Positions 1 to 13,100 of a stretch of DNA of 64,000 nucleotides are shown piece by piece. Both the position numbers and the translations under genes were made by a program. The stretch comes from JAEUQQ01 sp963697285 (GTDB taxonomy: Bacteria; Acidobacteriota; Vicinamibacteria; Vicinamibacterales; JAFNAJ01). The stretch covers positions 868,001 to 932,000 of the forward strand of contig CAVONI010000012.1 in NCBI GenBank assembly GCA_963697285.1. Reading direction: 5' to 3'. A model generated the notes under the pieces. It ran no database searches, was not told the DNA's origin, and saw only the letters and a list, made by a program, of their open reading frames with translations. The first letter of the stretch is position 1, and each line of letters opens with the position of its first letter.

Positions 1-3000
1 CGTGCAAGCCGTATGACGTGTCGTCGAGCAGGGGGAAGGCCGGCGTGAACACGACGACCGTGTTGCCGAACAGGTAGTCGGTGCGCCCGGCGAGCGTCTC
101 GCCACCGCGCCGGACGACGATCGGCGCGCCCGCGAACCTCGCCGGATCGACGGGTTCGCTGAACTGCACGCGGACGGCCGACGTCACGGGCACGCCGCTC
201 GATGACGCCGACGGCGACAGCGACACGATGGCCGGCGCGGTCAGGTCAATCGCCGTGTACGTCGTGGCAAACGGTGTCGTCATCACCTTGCCGAATCGGT
301 CCTTCAGGTTCCTCACCTGGAGCGTGTAGCGCGTGCTCTCGAGCAAGGGCGACAGCGGACGCAGCACCACTGAGGCATCGCCGGATTCGAGCGTCAGCAC
401 CGACGTCAGGGCGCCAGCAGGCCCACTGAGCAGGATGTTCGCGGCCGTGACGGTCGAGAGGTCGACCGGCTCCGAGAACACGATGCGGACCGTGCTGGCA
501 AGCGGCACGCCCACCGACGCCGGCGTGGGCGTGGTGGTGAGCACCGACGGCGCGCCTTCGTCGAGCACGATGTCGCCGAGATCGATGTCGTTCCCGGTGC
601 TCGTCACGCTGCGCGCCGCTATGCCGTCGCCGAGGGGATCCGTGATGCGCAAGGCAAACGGTCCGCCGGTGCGGATCGATTCGAAGACGAACGTGCCGTC
701 GGCAGCGGTCTGCGCGTAGATCGTCGAGGGCTGACCGGGCGCCAGCGGCGGCACCGAGAACTCACCCACCGCGAGCGCGACGGGGGCGCCGGTGCTCGAC
801 AGCACGCGACCGGTCACCCGGCTTGCGTCAGACAGCACGATGCGCAGGTCGAGCGTCTGGTCGGGATTCAGCGGCCCGCCGACCTGCCCCAGCCTCCCAT
901 CGGCCGCCTCGGCGACCACCGAGAACGTCCGCGCCGAGATCCGCGAGAACGTGAAGCGGCCTGTCGCGTCTGCCGCGTTCAGGCACCCGCCCCGCGCCGC
1001 GCGGGCGAGGCACTTCGCGCTCGGCTCGCCCGTGGGGCCCGCCGAGCACGAGATGGGCTGCGCAGACTCGCATCCCGCAAACGGCACGCCGCTGAAGAAC
1101 ACGTCGGCAAACGGGGCAGGCGTCACACCGTCGGCCTGCACGACCGTGCCCGTGACCGTCGCAGTGCCGCCGAGGATCAGGCTGATCCGCGCAAGGTCGT
1201 TCTCGAACACCAGTTCGCCGCTGGCCGACGCCTCCTGGGTCGCTCCGACCTGGGGCGTGGCGCGCAGGTAGAACCGCCCCAGCGCGACATGGCTGAAGCC
1301 GAAGGTGCCGTCGGCCGCCGCCGTCGTCATGGGCGCCGTCGGTCCGCCGCCGAGCACAACCTGCGCAAACGCAGCCCGCGACCCGTCGGGATTGAACACG
1401 GTGCCTTCGATCGACCCGTATTGCGCGCGCGGGATGTCGATGACGAGCGGCAGGTCGACGACCTGCCCGTCGCGATCGATCGAGGCCGATGCATTGCCAG
1501 CGGCCGGCACGCCCTGTTTCGACGCGTTGACGTGGAACGGTGCCGTCACGACGCCGGGGAAATAGAAGCGACCGGCGGGATCGGTCGTCGAGTGCAACGC
1601 CGGAAGCCCGCGCCCCGAGGGCAACCGCGACGACAACCGCACGTCCCAGGCCTTGAGCGGCGCGAGCGTGTTGGTCTGGAACAACTGGCCGCGCACGAGC
1701 CCGAGCCCGTACTCAGCCACGTTGATGACGATCTCGCGCCCGCTGAGGTCGATGTTGCCGGCGGCGAAGCCACGACGACCGCGCGCCGCCTCGAACACGT
1801 CGACGAACACATCACCCAACGGCACGAACTCCACGCGGTACTGACCGGTCGCGTCGGTCACCGCGAACGCGATCGCCCCGGCGTCGGTGCTGATCGTGAC
1901 CTCGGCATTCGGCACCGGCGTGAGGCCATCGGCCTGGAACACCGTGCCGGTCACGACACCGCTCTGGTCGAACAGGTACACGTCGAGCGTCACCGTCCTG
2001 CCGTCGTCTGCCTGGCGGATCCGGCCGGCGACGCGGCCCGAGTCGAAGCCGTTGCCGTCAACGTCGGTCGCCTTCACCGTGAACTCGCCCTCGACCGGGG
2101 CGTTGGCCCCGACGAGCAGCAGTTCGCCGTTCGCGTCGGCCTTGAGCCGTCGCTGGTACGTCTCGGGCCCGTCGCCACGGCGGATGCTCTGCTCGATCTC
2201 GACCAGCGCACCGGCGATCTTCGTCGTGGCGTTGCTCCCGAAGACACGCACGCGCAAGGTCGGCAACGCAAGCAGGCGCAGCGCGATATCCGCTGTCTCG
2301 CCTGGGCGCACGTGCGCCTTGATCACGCCGAGGCGCCCGCTGCCGGGGTCGGTGGCCGTCAGCGTGAACCCGCGCACGGGGACCAGCGGGAACGTGAACC
2401 GGCCCGCCTCGTCGGTCACTGCGTCGAGCCGCTGGACGCCCTGCCGTACCTCCACGCATTGCGTGTCGCCGATCTCACCCGACAGACCGCCGGCCAGTGG
2501 GTCGACGTCGCTGCAGACGACGGCCACCGCGTCGGCATCGAGGCGTACCTGGACATTGCGCCCCGCGGGCGTCACGCCGTCGGGCAACAGGACGGTGCCG
2601 GTCACCTCGCTGGTCGCCTGCAACTGCAGGGTGACGTCGAGGACCTGTCCCGGGTGCGCAATCGCGTAGTCGAACGACACCGGTTCCGGGCTGAACACGC
2701 CGACCGCGCTCAGCGAGAACGGCCCTTGCCACACGTTGTTGAACTGGAAGCGGCCGGTCTCGATGCTGGTCTCGGCCACGTCGAAGTACTGCACGCGCTT
2801 GAACCGCACCCCCACGAGACCGCCGGCGATCACGACCTGGTCGCCCGACACGCCGACTGCGGCCGCGAGCGGCGTGCCGTCGGCGCCGTTCTCAGGCGCT
2901 CCCACCACGGTGCCGCGGACCGTGCCGCGACCGCGATACCGCAGATCGACGCGAAGGACCTGGCTGGGGAACTTGAGCGCGGCGAGCGCGATGTTGCCCT

Positions 3001-6000
3001 CGCTGAACCCGTTGAGGAACGACGACACCTGGTAGTCGCTGCGCAGCGCCACGCCCTCGAACCGGTAGGCGCCCGCCGCGTCGGTCTGGGCCGTGCCCAC
3101 CACCCGCACCGCGTCGTCGACCGGGAAGAAGAGGTAGACCTTCGACAGCGACGCCGGCGTCACGCCGTCGGCGCGCGTCACGCGGCCCGTGATCGTGCCG
3201 ACAGCCTCGAGCACCACCGTCGCGTTGACCGTGTCGCCGGCGCGAATCAGGTCGACCACCGTCGTGCCGCGCGTCTTGAGCACGTCGCTCACCGCCACGA
3301 TCTCGCGTCGGCCGATGGGCACGTCGGTCAGCGTGAACAGGCCGTTGGCGTCGCTCGTCGCGATCGACAGGCCACCTCCGACACGCGCGCCGCCGACCGG
3401 TGTGCCTGACGGATCGAGCACCACGCCGTTGACCGTGCCCAGCCCGAGGTCGAGGAGGATGGTCACCGACGCCTGTCCGTTGGCCGGCAGGACGATGCCG
3501 GCCTCACCCTGCTGGAACGATGTCTGGTCGAACGTCTCGATGCGGAACTTGCCCGACGCCAGTTTCTCGAACACGAACGCACCGTTGGCGTCGGTGTTCA
3601 CGACCCCCAGGGCGCACTCGTTCGCGTCCGACTCGGTGGCACTGCACTGCACGCCGGGCTGCGAATCGCGCTTGTAGTAGGCGATCACGGGCACGCCGGG
3701 CGCCGGCGTCACGCCGTCGCCGCGCAGCACGACACCGCTGATCGACCCGAACGTCACGGTCGGCGGCACGCGGTCGTCGCGCAGGAGCGTGATGTCGCGC
3801 ACGACCAGTGCCCCCGCCGTCGGGATGAACTCGCTCTGCGTCGTCTGGGCCTTGATGACCGTGTTGACCGCCTCGATCAGCACGTTGCCGACCGGCACGC
3901 CACTCACGGTGAACGTCCCGGCTGGATCGGTCGTGGCGCCGTACTGGCTGCGGTCGGTCAGGCTCGTCACGCGGATGGCGGTCCTGGCCACCGGTGTGCC
4001 GTCTTCGTCGAGCGTGCGCCCCGTGATCGTGCCGCGCCCGAGGAACACGACGTTGACCTCGAGGCGCTGCCCGTTGCGCTGCACCGCGAAGTTCACGCCA
4101 CGCGAGTCGCCCGTCCGCGCATCGACGGCCACGAGGCGGCTGGTGCCGACGCTCTTGCCGAGCACGAAGTCGAACGAGAACGTCCCGTCTTCGCCGGCCT
4201 GCTTCTCGCTGATCCCGATGGTGCAGCCAGGGACGGCGAACAACCGCACGTCGACGCCCGCCGCCGTGGTTCCGTCGCTGTGGATCACGCGACCCGACAC
4301 GATCCCGCCCTCGACCTCGATCGTCGACCGCATCGGCAGCGTCGTCTCGGCCATCACGTTGCCGCGACGGTCTGCTGCACCGCGGATGGTCATCGTGCGC
4401 GGCACGAGTGGCCCGAGCGAGTCGCGAAGACCGATGAACGCGATGCGCCGGCCGGGCTGCAGGGCCACCCCGACGGCCACGTTGGCCTCGGGCAGGAAGC
4501 TCGAGATGAGCCCGCGGGTCAGGCTGTCCTGCACGCTCGCCTTGGTCACTTCCTCACTGAAGAGCACCGCCACGACGCGTCCGGCGGGAATCGTCGGGAT
4601 GTCGCACCCGATCAGGTCGGCCTGCGCCTGCTGGACAACGGCGATGGCGCGGGGAGCAGGATCGTTGACCGCGGTGTCGAGGGACGGTGGGGCCGGCGCG
4701 CCGTTCGCACCGACGATCTCGAAACGCACCCGGTACGCGCCAGTGCCTGGCGCCACCATGGCCGGCACGTCGCCGATACCCAGCGACGAGAACGCCACGT
4801 GCCGCAGCCCACCCTGTCCGTCGGGCACCACCACGCTGATGGCATAGGTCGAGGTCGTCGCCTCGGTCGGCGTCAGCCTGACGACGAACTCGCCGTCCGA
4901 CGGGACCGCGACCATCGCCATCTCTCCGAACGCGTCGCCGCCGAGCGTGCGCAGCGGCATCAGGTCGGCAAACGGGATCTCCTTGCGGATCTTGTTTTCG
5001 CTCGCAAGGCCACCCATCCGCAGCCCGGCGGGATCGATGATCTCCAACGCGAACGGCGACGCGCCGCCGTTCCCCGCGATCGCGACCGCCAGGTGCGCAG
5101 GACGCCACGTGGCCTCTTCGGCCATGTGCGCGTGGAAGGCGATCAGGCCCTGCTGCTGCACGGCATCGCCCAGGTACTTCCCAACGGCCGACGCGAGCAC
5201 GTCGCCGCGCACCGACGCGCGTCGCAGTTCGTCGAAGCCGCGCGCGTCGCTCTCGCGGTAGCCGCGGTCGGCGGCCGAGGTCGCCACTTCGGGGATTCGG
5301 GTGAAGTTGTTGCCCGCGTAGTCGAGCGCGAGATGCGTCACGCGTGTCGGGCAGCGGCTCGCCGAGTGTGTAGCGGAAGCCCGCCTCGGCCAGCTCGATG
5401 GCGCGGTCGTAGACGATCTGCTTCGAGAAGCGCGTGACGCCCGGCGGCAGCGCGGCGGCCGGCGCGGTCGCCACGGCCCACGCCTTGCCGAGCAGGCCCA
5501 GCGCCGCGCGCGCAGGTCGGCCGGCAGCGACGAGGTCTCCTTCGGCAGCACGAGCGAGTCGGGCGAGAGCGGAATCCCCAGCTCGCCGACCGACGTCTTC
5601 AGCGCGAAGCGCCCGTTGACGTTGTCGTCGCGAGTCGAGCGTGGCCGCGACGATCGGGCCCGTGAGCTGCGCGATGAGGTCGAAGCTGACCGTCGCCGAG
5701 TCGCCCGGCGCGATGAACTCGACCTCGCGCGTCGGTGACCGCCGACGAGCTGGGCGCCGGCGATGTTCGCGGGATGGAGGTTGACGCTGACGAAGTTCGC
5801 CGGCGACTCCGACGTGTTGGTGACGGTGACGTCGAGCGTGTAGGGTTCGCCCGCGTTGATGAGATCCGGATGCGTGAACGTGAGCGTGAACGTCGGGTTG
5901 CGGACCAGCACCGTTCCGGCCGCACGGCCCGTGATCGTGACGGGGCCGACGGGCAGCCCCGTCAGCGTGCCGGTCATCGCCATCTCGATGACGTGTGTGC

Positions 6001-7163
6001 CCTCGCGGCGCCCCTCGACGAGGTACTCGGCGCTGCCCGTCTCGCCGGGCGCCAGCGTGCCGATGTCGTCGCCCGTGCCGAGCTTGCCGTCCGCGCCTGG
6101 CTGCATCACGAGGCGCACGCGCGGCGACTCGCCCGCGTTCGTCCGCGCCATCCGCAGCGGGTCGTCGTCGCTGTTGGGCACGTTGTCGCGGCCCGGCGGC
6201 AGCACGATCTCGGCGCGCAGCGTCGATGACGACGAGGTTCGACCCCAGCGGCGCCACGTTGCCCACCAGCAGCGTCACGTTGAAGAACTGGTTGAGGAAC
6301 CCGATGTCGCCCGGAATCACGACGATGCCGGGGATGGGCGGCACGCTCAGGTTCTTGCCCTTCAGCTCGGGGATGCCGCAGCGTGAAGCCGACCACCTGC
6401 AGGTTGGGGATCTGCGTCTGGATCTTCAGCGTGTCGGGGATGATCGTCTCGAGCCGCGGCAGCCTCGGCGGGTCGAGCGAGCGCAGCCCGACATCCTCGA
6501 GCGACACGTCGCCCGGCCCGTCGAGCCGCGGCAGCACCACGGGGAACGAGATCGGCACCGGGTTCGACGCGCCGACGGCAAACGCCGCCGTGAAGTTGTA
6601 GGCCTGGAAGTTCGTCTTGTCGAAGACGATGCCCTTCTCGCGGATCTCCTCTGCCGTCAGCGGCCGCGCCGTGACCTGCGTGACCAGCAGCTTCTCGATC
6701 ACCTCGATGGTGACGCTCTCGGGCGATGCCGTAGAGCAGCACCTCGCCGCCGCTCTCGAGGCGGATCGTGTCGAGCGTGTAGAGTCCCGCGACCGAGAAC
6801 GGCGGCAGGTTGAACGGGCGTGTTCGGGCGCGCGGTGATCTCGATCGGCTTTGCGAATCCCGGGCCGCGCAGCGTGCCGCGCACGATGGCGTCGGCCGCA
6901 AACGGCGGCAGCGGCGAGTCCGGCAGCGTCGGCGCCTGCAGGTACGTCGAGACGATGGTGGCGATGTCCTTCGGCACCACCTGCCGCGCAGGCGTCACGC
7001 GCAGGCCGACGCCGAGCAGGCGGATGTCGTCGCGCCCGAGCACGTCGGTCTCCGCAACCTGCGCAGCCGACGGCACGATGGCGGTCAGCAGCAGCACCAG
7101 CGAGAGCAGCAGGCGGCGCATCGTCGTGTCGGCAGGAAGCACCAGGAGTCGTCGGCAGGTCAT
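1..7163 (-). CDS. Giant secreted protein 2: carboxypeptidase-regulatory-like and Big_5 repeats (3' end beyond window, frameshifted)
   Basis: Second gene of the giant-protein operon. The ATG at 7163 follows an AAAGGAG ribosome site that overlaps the stop codon of the upstream gene, so the two are translationally coupled. The N-terminus is a Sec signal peptide (MRRLLLSLVLLLTAIVPSAA core, cleavage near AAQ). About 750 residues of uncharacterised beta-rich sequence follow. From roughly 4.6 kb leftwards come Big_5-type segments and many carboxypeptidase regulatory-like domains, with the recurring pattern 'G.V...DGVTPA..V.V' then 'TD..G.F.F..V'. Near the left edge there are at least two more Big_5 domains with the 'FSEPVD' signature. 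The frame is open to base 1. Apparent +1 frameshifts lie near 6829, 6725, 6379, 6225, 5740 (two), 5630, 5505 (two) and 5352; the 1-5350 stretch reads clean. Role is inferred: extracellular or surface scaffold or adhesin. An RHS-type continuation beyond the edge is possible but not seen. Confidence 0.75.
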
Positions 7164-7176
7164 GGCGATGGCTCCT

Positions 7177-10100
7177 TTATGGCTCTGGGACGGCAGGAAC
7201 GAGGCGATCGATGAAGGTCGTGCCGCCGTTGGCCGGCCAGGCGACCACGCGCGACAGGTAGACGCCAGCGGGTAACTCCGCGTCGAACGTGATCACCCCG
7301 TTGACTACCGGCACCTGCGTCCCGGGCGTGTTCGGGTCGGCGTCGTCGGCGAGAATCGTGCCGACCTGCACGACGTTCTGCGCATCGAGTTCGGTCGTGA
7401 ACACGGTGAACAGCGTGCCGTTCGGCACCATGCCGCCAGCATTCATCGCCAGCGGCGTCGACGTCACCCGGATGCGCGCCTGGTTCTGCGGGCCGCCCGG
7501 CAGCGCAGTCGCCGTCACGTCGGCGAGGCCGGCCGGCATGGCCGGCGCCGCCGTGTAGGTGCCCAGCCGATCGACCAGCACGGTGACCTTGTTGTTGGCC
7601 GCGTCCACCGTGCCGCCAACCAGGTCCCACAGGTTCGTCGCGTCGTTCCACCGGTAGATGCGAATCGACGACTCGTCGAACGTGGTGATCTCGTCGTCGA
7701 GCCAGTAGATGGTCAGTCGGGCCGGTGCGGCCAGCGCATGGTCGATCGGCCCGAAACTGAAGAACCCGCCGATGCCGTTGTGCGGACGATCGATCCGTCC
7801 GCTCGTCGACATCGCATCCTGCGCGACGGGCGCAGCCTCGGGCTCGAGACGGCGGTACTTGAACGCCACCAGTTCGGCGTCGAGGTTTGCCGGCTCGGCG
7901 GCCATCAGTTCCAGGTCCGCGCCCGAGGGCGAGAACCTGACCCCGAAGAAGTCGCCGACATCCTTGAGCGTGGCCTGGGCCTTCGAGTACTTCGCCTTGA
8001 GCTTGTCGTAGAAGGCCTCGAGGTCGGTCGCGATGTCGATCAGGCGGGCCGGGCCGGTCACGGGAATCAGCGGATCGTTCTCGAGGTACTTCTCGAGGGG
8101 CAGGATCTGCCCCTTCACGATCCGCCCTGCCTCGGTCCGGTACTTCGTGGCCGTGTCGAGCTTCAACTCGTAATCCACGCTGATCGGCAACACCTTCGAC
8201 GCCTGCGGACCCAGCAGTTTCTTGACGAGCGGAGTCAGGCCGTACGGGTACGTCTTCGATCCGCCGTCTTCGAAGAACGCCTCGAACTCGTCTGCATACG
8301 AGAGCAGGACCGCCAGTTCCTGGCCGATCTGGTCGACGGTGAAGACCGCCGAGGCCGGTGACGTGAACGTCACGCCCAGCAGCGCGTTCACGATCGCGGC
8401 ACTCTCGAGGACCTTCTCGGTCTTCTCGGGCGAGTCGAGCTTGATCGTGTAGGCCACCGACCGACGGTAGTTGTCGCCCTGGTCGACGACGGTCTCGCCC
8501 ATGTACGCCGCACCGAACTTCTTCTGCTGCAGCACCGTGACCACGAGCCGGTCGGCCTTGAGCGTGTCGAGGTTGATGGGGAGCTCGAACTTGACTGCGC
8601 CGACCAGGCGGCCGTCGGCCTTCAGGAACGAGTTGAGCTTCTCGTTGATCCACTTCTCGATCCGCTTCGCGACCTCGATGTCGTTGATCAGCGCAATCCC
8701 GGCGCTGTAGCCCACGTCGAAGCTGAAGTCACCGCGCGTCTCGATCGAGACGTTGGCCATCTGCGGGTTGAGGGCTTTGGTCAGGTCTCCGGCGAGCGTC
8801 AAGGTGCCGGCGAGCTTCGCGGTCGACGACGACTTGAGGCCGAGGTCCTTGACCTTGAGGTCGTCGGACTTCCCGAAGCTCAGGTTGAGCCCGCCCAGCT
8901 CGCTGGCGAACTCCTCGGTCACCTGCAGTTGGGCGCCCGACGAGGTGCGATACAACTCGGTGTTGAACGGGTCGTCGATCAAGGCGTCGAGGATCGACGT
9001 CACGATCGGGTGCCGCTGCGAGGCAGCGAAGCGGATACCCTGGAAGATGGGCTCGGCGGCCGCGGCCGTGAACGCGGCGCGCGCGTCGACCGACATGGGC
9101 GACGCGAACAGGAACTTGTTGTTCAGCGCCAGCTCGAGTCCGACCTGTCCGCTGGCGCTGGCGGTGCCCCCGGCCTTCTGCTCGCCGCCCGCCTTGACGT
9201 CGAACCCGGGCCCGAGGGCCGCTTCGGCCTTGAGGCCGGCCTCGAGCCCAAGGGCGACGCCCGATGCCACCTGGTAGCTCTTGTCGCCCGCGTTCAGGCC
9301 CGCCTCGAGTTGCAGCTCGAGGCCCTGGCCCGTCTTGGTGGCCGCATCGATGATCTTGTAAATCTTGCCCGAGATCTTGATCGCCGACCCCGCCGTGCCC
9401 GTCGCCGTGAACGTGCGTTCGACGACGTCGATGTCCCACGTCACGTCGCTGATGCAGCTGCCGACGTTGTCGATGGCTCTCGCCGTCACCGTGTACTTCG
9501 CGCCCACTGCGGTCGTCGGCGGGATGTCGACCTGGATGCCCGGTACGAAAACGGCCTTGCCTTCGCCGTCGGTGTCTTCGAGGCCGATGATGCCGTCCTC
9601 GTTGGTCGTGAAGACGAGGGTCGTCAGGACGTTCGGCCCCTTCACCTCGATCTCGACGGTCGATCCCCGCACGGCCAACCCGCTTTCGCGGTCGAGCACC
9701 CTGTAGTAGCGCAACGAGGTGCCGCCCGCCTGGATCGTGCTGTTGCCGGTCGGATTCGGGCTCGGGTCGAGATCGACGATCGTGAATTCCTCGCACCCGA
9801 CGATCACCCGCAGGGGTGGCCCCTGCCGGGCGCCCCCGTCGGCCGACGACGCCGAGATCTCGGCCGTGCGCTGGTCTGACGTTCCCCCCGCTGGCCACAA
9901 CTGGAACGTCGAGTCCGACTGCCCGGGCAACAGCGTGCCGTGCTCGGTGCACCGGCCGGTCAGCGTGCTGCACACCTGGACGCCGCTGAGGTCGTTCTTG
10001 CCGACGTTCGTCACCTCGTAGTTGAGCGCCACCGTCTTGAACAGCGGAACCTCGACGACGTCGTGGTACGAGATGCCGTCGACGTCGATGTAGTGCTGCG

Positions 10101-13100
10101 AAATCCACAACTCGCTCGGCGGGTCGCACTCCGCGTCGGGCTCGAGGATGGTGCCGGGGTTGCCGAGCGGGAACGGCACGCGTGCGTCGGCGCCGACCGG
10201 CGGCGCCGGGTTCGTCACGTCGAGGATGTAGTAGTAGAAGCCGCCGTAGTTGTTCTGCCGGTCGCTCTCGCGCACGTTGCGCTTCGGGCCGTCGAGATCG
10301 ATCGTGAACGCCACCCAGCGCGCGACGCCGGGCTCGGCCGAGAGGTCGAGCGGCGGGTTCGTCACGGGATCCTTCTTGTCGCCGAGCGAGAAGTAGTCGG
10401 CCTTCTTGTCGTCGATGTACTTCTCGTTGTCCGACAGGTTCCGCTCCGCCGCATCGTCCTCGACCTCGATCAGTTCGGTGAGGTCGTCGAGGAACTTCGT
10501 TTCGCCGCCGGCCAGGCTCACCTTGATGGCCGGGTCACCGGCCTTTGGCTTCACGCGCGTGCCCGGCGCAGTGCCGATGCCGCGGTACATCACGACGGGC
10601 AAGTCGTTGGCCGGCCGGAAGCCTGCGTTGCTCACGCGCGGGACGACCTGCAGCGTGACGCCCTTCTTGGCGTCCGTCGTCTTCGTGAACACGGTGGACA
10701 GGTTCGAACCACGCAGCGCCTGCTCGTCAGCCGGCAGCGTTGGGATCCCGGCCGTGTACGCCGGCTGCGTCACCTGGATCGCGTTGTCGATGAAGTTCGC
10801 CACCGACGCGATGAAGGCGTTGGCATCGGCGTCGTCGCGGATGTCCTTGCGGGTCGGCAACTGCACGTCGCCCTTGACGCGCCAGAACTTGTGCACGACG
10901 TCGAAGATGTACTCCGGCGTGAACAGGTCGAGGTTCAGCTCGGTGATGGTGCGCGCCGCCGTCGAGGCGATGAAGTCCTCGAAGCCCGAGCACCGCTTCT
11001 TCGTCCACGTCGAGGTGTTGGCGCTCGTGATCGCCAGGCACGCATCCGCCGAGTAGGCCGGCACGTACGCGGGCAGCGCCGGCTGCCCCGGCAGTGGGGC
11101 GGGCACCGGCGGCTGCGGATCGCCCGCATCGCGGCGAATCCGCGTCAGGAACCGGTTCGTGCGCGGGTCGGCCACCATGCGCGCGAACACGGTGCGGATC
11201 CCCGCCTTGCCGGCGTCGTGCAGCTGCTTGATGAACAGGTCGTGATACGCGTGCGTCGCGTTCGACGCCCCGGCGATCCTGAGGAAGGCCTTCGTCTTGT
11301 ACAGGTTGAACTTCTGCAGGTTCGCCCACTCGTAGCCCTCGAGCTGCGGGATGAACGTCTGCGACGAGAGCTTCAGGAGGATCTCGCTCAGCGGCGTGCC
11401 CGTGACGTTGTAGCCGGGGACGTTCACGTACTCGCCGCCCAGCAGCCACAGCAGCAGCAACTGCTGGCGACCCATCGCGAGGTCGCCGGTCGTGTCGCCC
11501 TTCTTGTTCTGTGGCATCAGGATGTTGACGCGGCCGGCCTCGAAGCCGTCCTTGCGGAACGGGTAGAAGGTGATGTCGTCGAAGCTGACCTTCCGGCCAT
11601 CGACGTCGATCTCCTTGGGCGTCTTGTCTTCGTTGATGAACTGGTCTGCCAGCGTGTCGCTCACGCAGTCCGCAGGCGATTGCCCCGGCGCCCCTGCGAA
11701 GAACTGGTCAGGGATGAAGACCTCGAAGTCGTGATCCGACAAGCCGGGCTGGTAGTTGTCGCTGCACGCATCGGTCGGGTTCGGCTTCCAGATGCACGAC
11801 CCGCTGCCCTGTTCGAGAATCGTGACGAGGTTGATGTCGACGTCGCACCTGAGCTTTCCCGGGGGCGGGTTCACCGCGGCCGCCAACCCCGCGGCGATGC
11901 CCTTCTGCAGCGCCTTGATCTCGAGTTGGATCAGCTCCGCGCGCCCACCGTCGACCGTCTTGGTCTCGAAGTCCTTCGTCATGTCGATGCGCGCATCGCA
12001 GCACAACGAGTTGAGCGCCCACGTGTCGATCCCGACCGGCGCGATCGACGCACCCGACGCGCCGCTCGACGTGTAGACCAGCCCTCGCTCGCCATCGACA
12101 CTCAACAGCCGGCCGCCCCCACCGGAGTACAGCCCGCCGGGCGATCGCCACACGATGCGGTCGTCGACCCCGTCGCTGTCCTTGTCGGGCGAGCCCGGGT
12201 AGAACGACGCCGGCGTCGAGAAGTCGAGGATCATCCATCGCCCCCCGGTCGAGGCGATCGCGCGACGGTTGTCGCGGTCCACGCTCACGCGGTGGAGGCC
12301 CGCCGCATATGGCACGAACGCGATTTCGGCGGCCTGGCCCAGCTCGGTGATGTCGACGATGGTCATCCCGCGCAGGCCGGCGACGAAGACCAGCGTCCGC
12401 AGTTCGTCCTGGTCGATGACGCCATCCTCGTTGCGGTCGATCTGGAACGACTCCACGACGTCGAGCTCGAACGGCTCGGTCTCGAGCGAGAGCGAGACCG
12501 AGGCGAGCTGCGACAGCGACGGATCGAAGACGTCGACGCTCACGGTGCTCTGCTCGAGCGCGACGACCTTGCCGCCCGTGACGTCGACCGACCGGTAGTT
12601 GCCGGGCACGATCGGCGACTTCACCTTCGGCGCGTCGTTGCCAATGATCTGGCCGATGTCAGTCGAGGTGAGGCCGATGAACTGGATGGCCGTGAAGGCG
12701 AGCACGCCGGCGTCGTGCCTCAGCAACGCGACGCTCTTCGCGTAGCCCACGCCCTCGTAGGCGCCGGGATTGTCGAGGTTCGTGCCGGCCAGGATCTTCA
12801 CGCCGAAGCGGCACGGGGCCGACGGGTTGGTCAGGTCGAAGATGTCGAGGGCCACGGCCGAGAAGCCCCAGAGCGTCGACGACTGGCTCTGGCGCGCCAT
12901 CACGCCGAGCGTGCCGGAAAACGCCTGCTGGCCCGAGCAGATATTCGGAGCTCGCAGCGGCATGTTCTGCAGTCCCGTCGCGATGCCCCAGTCTTCGACC
13001 TCGAAGTACCGCAGCCCGCCGGTGTCTTCGTACAGCTTCACCGGTGCGTCGCTGTCGGTCAGGTCGAACGACGTGACCACGGGCTCCTGGATCGAGAGCC

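Noticed and set aside
1289..3409. 706-residue open frame on the plus strand
   Set aside because: It is antisense to the clearly domain-bearing giant gene 2; Arg/His/Glu-rich composition typical of a GC-rich shadow frame.
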